Shown here: piece by piece, positions 10,148 through 17,806 of the stretch | How the letters are laid out: each line of letters starts with the position of its first letter | Position numbering within the stretch: position 1 is the stretch's first letter | DNA from: Rikenella microfusus | Lineage (GTDB): Bacteria > Bacteroidota > Bacteroidia > Bacteroidales > VadinHA17 | DNA: 64,000 nt | Reading direction: 5' to 3' | NCBI GenBank assembly: GCA_020722575.1 | Contig: DYKN01000003.1 | Coordinates: forward strand, 55,089 to 119,088 | Translations under genes and position numbers: made by a program | The notes under the pieces: model-generated | Databases searched by the model: none | What the model saw: only the letters and a program-made list of their open reading frames with translations | What the model was told of the DNA's origin: nothing

Positions 10148-10197
10148 CAAAAATAATTAATTTAACTTGTATTTACAAGTAAAATTTAATATATTTA
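10148..10197. promoter_or_regulatory. Divergent promoter pair sharing one palindromic operator
   Basis: The perfect inverted repeat ACTTGTA-TT-TACAAGT occupies 10165-10180. Leftward, a -7 box TATTTTTG lies at 10148-10155 (complement) with CTTG at 10176-10179 as -33 box, 20 bases apart. Rightward, TATATTTA at 10190-10197 has CTTG at 10166-10169 as -33 box, again 20 bases apart. The arms of the palindrome therefore form both -33 boxes. Binding of the adjacent GntR protein here would block both promoters. The motif is seen; regulator assignment is inferred from position. Confidence 0.65.
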
Positions 10198-10216
10198 CAC
10201 TTTGAAACAATAGAAA

Positions 10217-10924
10217 ATGAAATTACTTCCGAGGTATAAGGAGTTATACAGAATAATTCGAAAGCATATTACTGAAGGAATATATAAGGAAGGCGATCTG
10301 CTTCCATCGGAAAATGAGCTTTGCAGTATTTATGGTATGACACGTCCGACTGTAAGGCAGGCACTAGCAGCTCTGGCTACCGACGGTTTGATACGAAAGC
10401 ATCAGGGAAAGGGCAGTATTGTACACAGATTGTCAAGGGAGATAGGCATTCTTTCGGTCTCGGGTACCACCTCAGCAGTAGGAAGCAGGGGACTTCAGAC
10501 AGACATTATTGTCAAACCTCGAATAATACCATGGCCTGAGAATTTCATGTTTCCTCTTTCTGAAACCGAAAAGGAGTCGGGATGCATATATATGGAGCGT
10601 TTACGTTTGCTTGAAGGTACTCCGGTTTTTTATGACATCAATTATATTGCCAACATCAATCTGCCAAGGTTTACATCACGTCAGTTTAAAAACAAATCAC
10701 TTTTTAAAATCCTGCGTGAAAGTTACAATATTGAAATAAAGAGGGGCGAACAGAGAATAAGGGCTATTCCTGCAGTGGAGAAAATCAGCAGGTTCCTGAA
10801 AATCAGGGAAGGTAGTCCGGTTCTGCATCTTGAAAGAAAAATGGAGACAAATGTTCCAGGTTTGTATGTTTATTCGTCAATTTATTGCAATACTGAGAAA
10901 TATTCTATATTCGGAACTTTCTGA
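10217..10924 (+). CDS. GntR/HutC-family transcriptional regulator, FucR-like
   Basis: A 235-residue regulator with an N-terminal winged helix-turn-helix (about 5-75; the GntR pattern EGDLLPSENELC...TRPTVRQAL is clear) and a C-terminal UTRA ligand-binding domain (about 95-235). UTRA regulators usually bind a sugar phosphate or similar pathway metabolite and release DNA. It lies between the divergent sugar operon and the fuculokinase gene, next to a 16-bp palindrome, so it is the likely repressor of both sides. Bacteroides fucose loci are controlled by a GntR-type FucR, which fits, but orthology has not been tested. Confidence 0.88.
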   Translation: MKLLPRYKELYRIIRKHITEGIYKEGDLLPSENELCSIYGMTRPTVRQALAALATDGLIRKHQGKGSIVHRLSREIGILSVSGTTSAVGSRGLQTDIIVKPRIIPWPENFMFPLSETEKESGCIYMERLRLLEGTPVFYDINYIANINLPRFTSRQFKNKSLFKILRESYNIEIKRGEQRIRAIPAVEKISRFLKIREGSPVLHLERKMETNVPGLYVYSSIYCNTEKYSIFGTF

Positions 10925-11050
10925 TATGATATTCAATTCCTTCCATGTTAATGGCGTTCGTAAGCGACAGAATCTTTTGCTGAAAGCAAGCGATTGGTAT
11001 CCGACCCATTCAGGTCTAAATAATATAGCTTTTCCCCGTAGAAGTAAAAA

Positions 11051-11114
11051 CTTTTTGCCTTTTGCCTTCCGCCTTCCGCCTTTTCACCCTTCCAACCTTT
11101 TACCTTTTAACCCT
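11051..11114. repeat. Degenerate CCTT-type pyrimidine tract upstream of fucK
   Basis: Between the GntR gene and fucK the plus strand runs through imperfect copies of TTTTGCC, TTCCGCC and TTTTACC with very few purines. It resembles the tracts at 8695-8800 and 21528-21675 in composition and strand. A weak -7-like box TATCTTTA follows at 11147-11154, 20 bases before the fucK start. Confidence 0.5.
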
Positions 11115-11173
11115 GAGCTTTAAACTTAAATTTTCTACTGATTTCATATCTTTAACCATAAATTAATAAACCA

Positions 11174-12592
11174 ATGTCCCGAGGAAACATAGTAATAGTA
11201 TTCGACTGTGGCGCAACCAATGTACGAGTAGCAGCACTTAATGAAAAGGGTGAAGTGATGGCATCAGAATCTCTTCCCAACAACACCAGTCCTGACCCTT
11301 TTTACACAGGTGGTCGTATCTGGGATGCCGACCAGATATGGAATAAAATGTGCATGGCTTGCAGAAAGGTGATTGCTACAGTAGGCAAAAATGATATTAT
11401 CGGAATCACAATAACTACCTTTGGCGTAGATGGTACATTGTTCGATAGAAACGGCCGTATGCTTTATCCTGTGATATCCTGGCAATGTGAAAGAACAACT
11501 CCGATAATGCAAAACATCGGGAGGTATATTCCTGTCGAACAGCTTTATTCCGAAGCCGGTGTACTGCCATTCAACTTCAACACGATTAACAAACTTATCT
11601 GGTTTCGTGAAAACATGCCCGACCTCATTAACAAGGCATACATTTTTCTTTTTATGCCATCAATATTTATTCTGCGTCTCACCGGAGAGATGGTTAACGA
11701 TATGTCAATGGCCGGCACCTCAATGCTTATGAATCAGAGAGGACGTACTTTCTCATCGTTGATTCTGCAAAAGATTGGTTTCCCCGCTGAAAAGTTAGGA
11801 ACTCCTGTAGATCCGGGCACGATAGTCGGTAACATAACATCCTCAGCTGCTGAAGAGACAGGATTGCCTGCCGGAGTGCCCGTTGTGGCTACCGGCCACG
11901 ACACCCAGTTTGCTCTTTTCGGCTCAGGGGCAGGCATCAACCAACCCGTCCTTAGCTCAGGGACATGGGAAATACTTATGGTGAGAGCCCATTCTTTCAA
12001 AGCAGGTAAAGAACAACTCGAAAAAGGAATAACCACCGAACTTGATCCGGTACCGGGGCTCTTCAATATTGGGAATCAATGGATCGCATCAGGAATGCTT
12101 GAATGGGCTAGAAGAACTCTCTACCCCGATGTGAAAGAAAATGTATATGAGGTAATGATTGAAGGAGCTTCAAAAGTTCCTCCCGGTAGCAGAGGTATAA
12201 AAGTAATTCCCCGATTCTATGAAGAACTTAAAGGTAAACCGGGAGGTCAGATACTTGGTCTGACCATGGATTCAACACGTGATGAGATTTACCGTGCCAT
12301 GCTTGAAGCCCTTTCTGAGAGACTCCGCGAAGGGAAAGAAGCACTTGAAACGGCCGGAGGTTTCCACACCGACTCTATACTTTGCGTAGGAGGTGGATCC
12401 CGTAACCACCTCTGGAACCAGCTCAGAGCCGATTTTACAGGCGTTCCGGTGAAAGTCATAGACAAAACCGAAACAACAGTGCTCGGAGCATCAATGTTCG
12501 TACAATCAGCTGCCGGAAATGCCGCATCCCCAATCGAAGCACTCAGCAAAGTCAAATTTCATACCGAAATATTCTACCCGGTAACCCACTGA
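11174..12592 (+). CDS. fucK: L-fuculokinase (FGGY family)
   Basis: A 472-residue FGGY carbohydrate kinase that matches E. coli FucK along most of its length as I remember it: VFDCGATNVR at the N-terminal phosphate loop, TTFGVDG, AGHDTQFALFG, LSSGTWEILMVR and the C-terminal VGGGSRNxLWNQ. It would phosphorylate L-fuculose (or D-ribulose) at C1, giving the substrate of the class II aldolases in the divergent operon. The gene is 249 bases downstream of the regulator gene. L-fucose isomerase and a permease are not in the window. The kinase family is certain; fuculose as the main substrate is likely but other deoxyketoses are possible. Confidence 0.87.
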   Translation: MSRGNIVIVFDCGATNVRVAALNEKGEVMASESLPNNTSPDPFYTGGRIWDADQIWNKMCMACRKVIATVGKNDIIGITITTFGVDGTLFDRNGRMLYPVISWQCERTTPIMQNIGRYIPVEQLYSEAGVLPFNFNTINKLIWFRENMPDLINKAYIFLFMPSIFILRLTGEMVNDMSMAGTSMLMNQRGRTFSSLILQKIGFPAEKLGTPVDPGTIVGNITSSAAEETGLPAGVPVVATGHDTQFALFGSGAGINQPVLSSGTWEILMVRAHSFKAGKEQLEKGITTELDPVPGLFNIGNQWIASGMLEWARRTLYPDVKENVYEVMIEGASKVPPGSRGIKVIPRFYEELKGKPGGQILGLTMDSTRDEIYRAMLEALSERLREGKEALETAGGFHTDSILCVGGGSRNHLWNQLRADFTGVPVKVIDKTETTVLGASMFVQSAAGNAASPIEALSKVKFHTEIFYPVTH

Positions 12593-13042
12593 ATGAATAT
12601 AATTATTACATCACTATCACTATTGCTTATTTTCCAAAATATAAACACTTTTAATAAATACCGGTGGTGAATTAATTCATCTGACCCAATACAGCAGATC
12701 TTATTATTTTATTTGTTATTTTCCATATATATTGATGCAATACTTGAAAATGAAAATACAAATTTCATAATAGCTTTACTAATCCAATTTTTTCAATCAA
12801 TAATGTGCTTCCAAAGCAAATTTTGACTTTTTCTTATTTCAAGTGTAACAGATCAGACAGACTGCATCCTGCCTGAAGCAACAATGACTTAAAATGGAAA
12901 ACACTCAAAAACGTCATCCCTCGCTGAAGCCAGAATCAGGTGAACCACCCCGGTGCGTTATCTTTTTGTTAACCTCCTGCAGGAAGTAATCATCAGAAAA
13001 TTATAACAAAATAGCAGAAATTATTAAAAAAATAAAATTTTT
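12593..13042. other. Gene-free, A/T-rich spacer between fucK and the trp promoter
   Basis: About 450 bases with no convincing coding frame on either strand. It has short palindromic bits (for example CACCCCGGTG near 12946 and CCTGCAGG near 12977) but none followed by a T-run that would make a clear terminator. It could be a decayed gene or element remnant; nothing recognisable remains. Confidence 0.5.
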
Positions 13043-13074
13043 TTTGATTTTTTGAAAACTATTTTATATATTTG
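13043..13074 (+). promoter_or_regulatory. Promoter of the trp-cys operon
   Basis: A -33 box TTTG (13043-13046) and a -7 box TATATTTG (13067-13074) are 20 bases apart, matching the Bacteroidetes housekeeping consensus TTTG/TAnnTTTG. Transcription would start at about 13080, leaving only about a dozen bases before the leader peptide ATG. Confidence 0.75.
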
Positions 13075-13091
13075 CATGATTTAGTTTCAGG

Positions 13092-13154
13092 ATGAAAGTT
13101 TTCTTCACAAACTGGTGCTGGTGTTCCGCATGGTTTATTAAACCACGTGAGTAG
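13092..13154 (+). CDS. trpL: Trp/Cys-rich leader peptide of the trp operon attenuator
   Basis: A 20-codon open frame starting MKVFFTNW and ending in TAG. Its core reads Trp-Cys-Trp-Cys-Ser-Ala-Trp (codons at 13113-13133): three Trp codons and two Cys codons within seven. The position fits a ribosome-mediated attenuator: just after the promoter, with a terminator beginning 31 bases past the stop, and trpE as the next gene. In the known mechanism, stalling at Trp codons leaves the following RNA free to form an antiterminator. The cysteine codons are unusual and could add a response to charged tRNA-Cys, since cysE and cysK end the operon. It has no strong Shine-Dalgarno, as is normal in this phylum. 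Confidence 0.85.
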   Translation: MKVFFTNWCWCSAWFIKPRE

Positions 13155-13200
13155 AGGCACCTGTTTACTTTTTTTGGAAGGATTTCGACAGCGGTCTGCC
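13114..13200 (+). promoter_or_regulatory. Alternative RNA structures of the trp attenuator (pause and antiterminator)
   Basis: GGTGC at 13114-13118, inside the Trp codons, can pair with GCACC at 13157-13161 (pause or 1:2 stem). The segment GGCACCTGT at 13156-13164, directly after the leader stop codon, can instead pair imperfectly with 13188-13200, the left arm of the terminator, as GGC:GCC, ACC:GGT and TGT:ACA (2:3 antiterminator). A ribosome stopped at 13113-13133 would leave segment 2 free; one at the stop codon would mask it. The pairings are seen by eye, not folded. Confidence 0.6.
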
Positions 13201-13228
13201 GTACTCACGGCAGACCGCTGTCGTTTTT
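13186..13228 (+). terminator. Intrinsic terminator of the trp attenuator
   Basis: A perfect 16-bp G/C-rich stem, with arms 13186-13201 and 13208-13223 and a 6-base loop TACTCA, is followed by TTTTT at 13224-13228. It sits between the leader peptide and trpE, so without antitermination transcription should stop before the structural genes. Confidence 0.9.
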
Positions 13229-13231
13229 AAC

Positions 13232-13271
13232 CCGATAAATTCCTTCGCTTCGCCGAATACAAATTTATCGG
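13232..13271. repeat. Inverted repeat between attenuator and trpE
   Basis: CCGATAAATT at 13232-13241 is matched exactly by its complement AATTTATCGG at 13262-13271, with a 20-base loop containing TTCGCTTCGCCGAA. It begins four bases after the terminator T-run. It could be a second RNA structure of the leader, an RNA-processing hairpin, or a small repeat-element remnant. Confidence 0.6.
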
Positions 13272-13365
13272 AAGAAGCAAATGCAACTCGGGAGGATGAA
13301 AAAGCAATGAAAAGAAAAATAATGTAACAAACAGATTATAATGTACAAAATAAAAATTAATAAGA

Positions 13366-14778
13366 ATGAAAAAATATCTGGTAAAAACAAAATGCCAAAA
13401 AATGCTTGCCGATACTATAACCCCGGTAAGCATTTATCTGAGATTTAGAGATTTATTTCCTAACACACTTCTTCTCGAAAGCTCAGATTACCATGGTACA
13501 GAAAACAGTTATTCGTTGATCTGCCTAAAGCCCGTAGCAGGTTTTACTGTCAGTAAAGGAAATGTAGTTGCTTCATTTCCTGACGGTTATGTACAAAATT
13601 ATGAATTAAAGGGTAAAGATGACTTCTCACTCCGATTTTCAGAGTTTATTAATTCTTTTGTTCTGTCAGAGGCTGATGATGAGATACCTGTCAATGGCAT
13701 ATTCGGATATATTTCTTACGATGCTGTTGAATATATGGAGAAAATAAAACTTAATGCACCCTCTGACCGTGAAAGCCTGATACCTGATATCAACTATAAC
13801 TTCTTTAAGTTTATTATTGCCATCAATCATCAAAAAAATATACTTTATATTATAGAAAATCTTTTCAGTAATGATGAAATGAGCGAGGCCGATATAATCA
13901 GGGATTTGCTCAGGAACAGAAACTTCGCAGTTTACAGATTTCATACATTGGGGGAAGAAAAAAGCAGCATTACCGATGAGCAATTTAAACAGATGGTAAA
14001 AAAAGGAAAGGAACACTGCTTCAGGGGTGATGTCTTTCAGGTTGTTCTTTCACGAAGGTATTCGACATTCTTCAAAGGGGACGAACTCAATGTATATCGG
14101 ACGCTACGGTCTGTTAATCCATCGCCTTATCTATTTTTCTTCGACTATGGGAACTATAAGATTTTTGGATCATCTCCTGAAGCACATCTTAAAATAATGA
14201 ACAGGAAGGCATATATCAATCCTATTGCCGGCACATACCGGCGTTCGGGTAATGACGAAGCCGACAAAATGATGGCTGAGAAGCTCGGATACGACCAGAA
14301 AGAGAATGCCGAACATATAATGCTCGTTGATCTTGCGCGCAACGACCTCAGTCGTTATGCCACAAACATCAAAGTTGAAAACCTCAAAGAAGTACAGTTT
14401 TATTCCCATGTTATTCATCTGGTCTCTTCCGTTTCAGGGGAAATGAATGAACACACAACTATGGCCGATATGCTTACAGCCACATTTCCTGCAGGAACGC
14501 TTACCGGTGCACCAAAACATATGGCTATGCAGCTCATCGACAGATACGAGCCCACCAGAAGAGGATTTTACGGAGGTGCAATAGGATTCATAGATCTGAG
14601 AGGCACTCTTAATCATGCAATCATAATAAGAACCTTTCTGAGTAAAGGCAACCAACTCTTTTATCAGGCAGGAGCCGGAATCGTTGCCGGATCAGACGAA
14701 GAAAAAGAACTCCATGAGGTTAATAACAAACTTGGCGCACTGAAAAACGCTGTAAAAATGGCAGAGGAACTGATATGA
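13366..14778 (+). CDS. trpE: Anthranilate synthase component I
   Basis: Catalyses, with TrpG, formation of anthranilate from chorismate and glutamine, the first step of tryptophan synthesis. The 470-residue protein has the chorismate-binding motifs GSSPEAHLK, PIAGTYRRSG, LVDLARNDL and TFPAGTLTGAPK. Near the N-terminus, LLES (36-39) corresponds to the element known to bind tryptophan in feedback-inhibited TrpE, so allosteric control is probably kept as well as attenuation. It is the first structural gene after the attenuator; its stop overlaps trpG by four bases, coupling synthesis of the two subunits. Confidence 0.97.
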   Translation: MKKYLVKTKCQKMLADTITPVSIYLRFRDLFPNTLLLESSDYHGTENSYSLICLKPVAGFTVSKGNVVASFPDGYVQNYELKGKDDFSLRFSEFINSFVLSEADDEIPVNGIFGYISYDAVEYMEKIKLNAPSDRESLIPDINYNFFKFIIAINHQKNILYIIENLFSNDEMSEADIIRDLLRNRNFAVYRFHTLGEEKSSITDEQFKQMVKKGKEHCFRGDVFQVVLSRRYSTFFKGDELNVYRTLRSVNPSPYLFFFDYGNYKIFGSSPEAHLKIMNRKAYINPIAGTYRRSGNDEADKMMAEKLGYDQKENAEHIMLVDLARNDLSRYATNIKVENLKEVQFYSHVIHLVSSVSGEMNEHTTMADMLTATFPAGTLTGAPKHMAMQLIDRYEPTRRGFYGGAIGFIDLRGTLNHAIIIRTFLSKGNQLFYQAGAGIVAGSDEEKELHEVNNKLGALKNAVKMAEELI

Positions 14779-15347
14779 AAACACTGGTAATTGACAATTA
14801 CGATTCATTTACTTACAACCTGGTTCATTATATTGAAAAAATAACCGGTCAGAGACCTGATGTATTCAGGAATGATGAATTAAGTGCCGAAGAAGCAGGA
14901 AGATATGACAGGATACTTATTTCTCCTGGTCCAGGCATTCCCTCAGAAGCAGGTGTATGCCTTGAACTCATCCGCATGTGGGCTGCAGAAAAGAATATTC
15001 TCGGCATCTGCCTGGGGCATCAGGCTATTTGTGAAGCATTTGGAGGCAAAATTTTGAACCTCAGCACTGTTTATCACGGAATTGCATCCCCTGTTAGAAT
15101 TAAAGCACCCGATGACCCGCTATTTAAGAATATTCCCCCAGTATTCATGGCCGGAAGATACCATTCATGGGTAGCTTCACGCAAACACCTTCCGACATGC
15201 TTCAGAATAACATGCGAGGATGAAAACGGCATGATTATGGGCATTAGCCACTTTGATTATAACGTCAGAGGTCTTCAGTTCCATCCTGAATCGGTAATGA
15301 CCGAACATGGACTGGAAATAATCAGAAACTGGATCAGAATGAATTAA
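14775..15347 (+). CDS. trpG: Anthranilate synthase component II (glutamine amidotransferase)
   Basis: A 190-residue class I glutamine amidotransferase that supplies ammonia to TrpE. The catalytic triad is visible: Cys79 in GICLGHQA, His170 and Glu172 in FHPES. The oxyanion-loop motif SPGPGIPSEAG is at 50-60. It is a separate gene, not fused to trpD as in enterobacteria. It overlaps trpE by four bases and is followed by trpD after 42 bases. It could also serve p-aminobenzoate synthase, as shared amidotransferases do in some bacteria, but the operon position makes TrpG the main role. Confidence 0.96.
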   Translation: MKTLVIDNYDSFTYNLVHYIEKITGQRPDVFRNDELSAEEAGRYDRILISPGPGIPSEAGVCLELIRMWAAEKNILGICLGHQAICEAFGGKILNLSTVYHGIASPVRIKAPDDPLFKNIPPVFMAGRYHSWVASRKHLPTCFRITCEDENGMIMGISHFDYNVRGLQFHPESVMTEHGLEIIRNWIRMN

Positions 15348-15389
15348 TGATTTAAATACCATCTGATATTAACAAAAAAACTTCATGAA

Positions 15390-16385
15390 ATGAGAAAAAT
15401 ATTGAACTATCTCTTTGAGCATAAAGCACTTAACCGGCAGGAAGCCGAGGAGGTGATGACAAATATTGCAGGTGGGAAATATTCCGAGCCCGAAATTGCT
15501 GCTTTCATAACTGTTTACCTGATGAGGAGCATAACAGTTGAAGAGATCTCAGGATTCCGTAATGCTCTTCTGAACCTTTGCCTGAGGACCGACCTGTCGG
15601 AATTTGATACAATAGATGTATGCGGCACAGGTGGAGATAATAAAGAGACATTTAACATTTCTACTCTGACAGCTTTTGTGCTGGCAGGAGCAGGAATACG
15701 GGTTGCAAAACACGGAAATTATGGAGTTACATCTGCATGCGGCTCTTCAAACATCATGGAACATTTCGGATACAAATTTTCTACTGACCCCGGAAAGTTA
15801 AAGAAAGAACTCGAAAAGGCAGGCCTCTGCTTTCTCCATGCTCCTCTCTTCAATCCGGCAATGAAAACTGTTGCACCCGTCCGCAGAGCTCTTAAAGTTA
15901 AAACCTTTTTCAACATGCTCGGCCCTACAGTCAATCCTTCCTTGCCCAAACGTCAGCTGGTTGGCGTTTACAGCCTCGAGCTTGCAAGGCTATACAATTA
16001 TCTGTACCAGGAGACAGACATCAGCTATGCAATAGTCCATAGCCTTGACGGTTACGACGAAGTATCCCTTACATCACCTTTCAGATATATCTACAATGGC
16101 GCTGAACAGATCCTCTCCCCTGCTGACCTTAAATTCGAAACTTTTCAACCTGTTGACCTTAAAAGCGGAAAAAACATTCCCGACTCAGCAGAAATATTTA
16201 TTAACATTCTTGAAGGGAAAGGAACGCCGGCTCAAAACAGTGTGGTGATCGCAAATGCCCAGCTGGCAATCAGATGCTGCTTCCCGGACAAAACTCACCA
16301 TGAATGCAGATCTATAGCCGAAGACTCTCTCTTCAACAGAAAAGCCCTGAATTCTTTTAAAATACTTTTAAAAATGCAGCCATGA
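15390..16385 (+). CDS. trpD: Anthranilate phosphoribosyltransferase
   Basis: Transfers phosphoribosyl from PRPP to anthranilate. The 331-residue protein has the family's glycine-rich PRPP loop CGTGGDNKETFNIST near residue 78, the KHGNYGVTSACGS segment, and the metal/PRPP-binding region near GYDEVS. The N-terminal helical domain (1-70) includes the usual AFITVYLMR stretch. Its stop overlaps the trpC start (ATGA). Confidence 0.96.
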   Translation: MRKILNYLFEHKALNRQEAEEVMTNIAGGKYSEPEIAAFITVYLMRSITVEEISGFRNALLNLCLRTDLSEFDTIDVCGTGGDNKETFNISTLTAFVLAGAGIRVAKHGNYGVTSACGSSNIMEHFGYKFSTDPGKLKKELEKAGLCFLHAPLFNPAMKTVAPVRRALKVKTFFNMLGPTVNPSLPKRQLVGVYSLELARLYNYLYQETDISYAIVHSLDGYDEVSLTSPFRYIYNGAEQILSPADLKFETFQPVDLKSGKNIPDSAEIFINILEGKGTPAQNSVVIANAQLAIRCCFPDKTHHECRSIAEDSLFNRKALNSFKILLKMQP

Positions 16386-17161
16386 ACTTCCTGGAAAAAA
16401 TTCTTGAAATAAAAAAAGAAGAAGTTTCACTCCTGAAAAAAAATATTTCACTTTTTGAGAAAAAAAACGAAGGAGACGCTGCCCGGGATATTATTTCACT
16501 TTCGAGTTCTCTGCTGGAGCGAGGCACAAAAGGAATTATTGCCGAATTCAAAAGAAAATCCCCATCAAAAGGGATCCTGAACGGCAAATCGGATATACCT
16601 GATGTGGTGGCAGGATACCAGAAGGCCGGAGCAACAGGAATATCAATACTTACTGACCAGAAATATTTTGGAGGCTCAACTGATGATCTAAGACGGGCAA
16701 GAGTTTTTACTTCCCTGCCAATCCTGAGAAAGGATTTTATAATTGATGAAATACAGATTCACGAGGCAAAATTCGCCGGTGCCGACGCAGTACTAATTAT
16801 TGCTGCACTCCTGAGCAATGAAGAAATTTTAAACCTGTCAGCTGCCGCCAGAAGAAACGGACTCGAAGTACTGCTCGAAATACATTCACCGGAGGATCTT
16901 GATAAAATCAATGAACATATCAATATCATCGGTGTTAATAATCGTAATCTCAAAACCCTCGAGGTGGATATCAATACCTCTTTCAAACTTGCAGAAAAAA
17001 TACCGAAAGGTTTTCTGAAGATTTCTGAAAGCGGTATTTCCTCCCCCAATATAATCCGGGAACTTGAAAGTGCCGGTTTTAACGGATTTCTTATTGGAGA
17101 AAGATTCATGGCCCAACCTGACCCCGCATGGGCACTGAAAGACTTTCTTGATAAACTATAG
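16382..17161 (+). CDS. trpC: Indole-3-glycerol-phosphate synthase
   Basis: Ring-closing decarboxylation of CdRP to indole-3-glycerol phosphate. A 259-residue TIM barrel with the classic motifs FKRKSPSKG near 60, the catalytic-lysine strand LRKDFIIDEIQIHEA, LLEIHS, GVNNRNLKT and SESGI. It is a stand-alone enzyme, unlike the E. coli TrpC-TrpF fusion, and is followed by trpF after five bases. Confidence 0.96.
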   Translation: MNFLEKILEIKKEEVSLLKKNISLFEKKNEGDAARDIISLSSSLLERGTKGIIAEFKRKSPSKGILNGKSDIPDVVAGYQKAGATGISILTDQKYFGGSTDDLRRARVFTSLPILRKDFIIDEIQIHEAKFAGADAVLIIAALLSNEEILNLSAAARRNGLEVLLEIHSPEDLDKINEHINIIGVNNRNLKTLEVDINTSFKLAEKIPKGFLKISESGISSPNIIRELESAGFNGFLIGERFMAQPDPAWALKDFLDKL

Positions 17162-17166
17162 TATAA

Positions 17167-17805
17167 ATGAAAAGAATGATAAAAATAAAGGTATGCGGAC
17201 TTACCTCTCCTGAAAATATCAGAGAAATATCGGAAACAGGAATTGATTTTGCAGGTTTTATTTTTTACCCTGAATCAAAGCGGTTTGTCGGTCATAAACC
17301 GGACGTCAGCTTGTTCAACAACGTACCTGAATCAGTCACGAGAGTAGGTGTTTTTGTAAACGAAATTCCGGCAAGGATAATGGACATATCAATTATTTCA
17401 GGCCTTCCTATTGTTCAACTTCATGGCGACGAAGACCCTGATTACTGCAAAGCAATCAGGTCGTCAGGTCTGAAAGTGATAAAAGCTTTCAGAATAGCCA
17501 GCGAAATCAATATGGAATATTTGAACATTTTTAATGACGTCTGTGATTATTTCCTCTTCGACACAGCTTCTGAATCGTATGGAGGAAGCGGGAGAAAATT
17601 TGACTGGCGTATACTTAACGGACTGAGGATTGAAAAACCTTTTTTTCTTGGTGGTGGGATAGGACCTGAAGATACGGAGGAACTTGAAAAAATTGAAAAC
17701 CCAATGTTTTTTGCCGTCGATATCAACAGTCGGTTTGAAATAAAACCCGGAATAAAGGATGCCGAAAAAATAAAAGACTTTATAAAAAAATTAAAAATCG
17801 AGTAA
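17167..17805 (+). CDS. trpF: Phosphoribosylanthranilate isomerase
   Basis: Amadori rearrangement of PRA to CdRP. The 212-residue TIM barrel begins [12 protein letters not shown] with the catalytic Cys and has the later catalytic Asp region [14 protein letters not shown] and the phosphate-binding [10 protein letters not shown]. The start at 17167 gives a short MKRM prefix; an ATG at 17176 is an alternative. One base separates its stop from trpB. Confidence 0.95.
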   Translation: MKRMIKIKVCGLTSPENIREISETGIDFAGFIFYPESKRFVGHKPDVSLFNNVPESVTRVGVFVNEIPARIMDISIISGLPIVQLHGDEDPDYCKAIRSSGLKVIKAFRIASEINMEYLNIFNDVCDYFLFDTASESYGGSGRKFDWRILNGLRIEKPFFLGGGIGPEDTEELEKIENPMFFAVDINSRFEIKPGIKDAEKIKDFIKKLKIE

Positions 17806-17806
17806 T

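Noticed and set aside
12593..13042. Possible hidden small gene or mobile element
   Set aside because: No start-stop frame of reasonable length, no transposase remnant, no terminal repeats.
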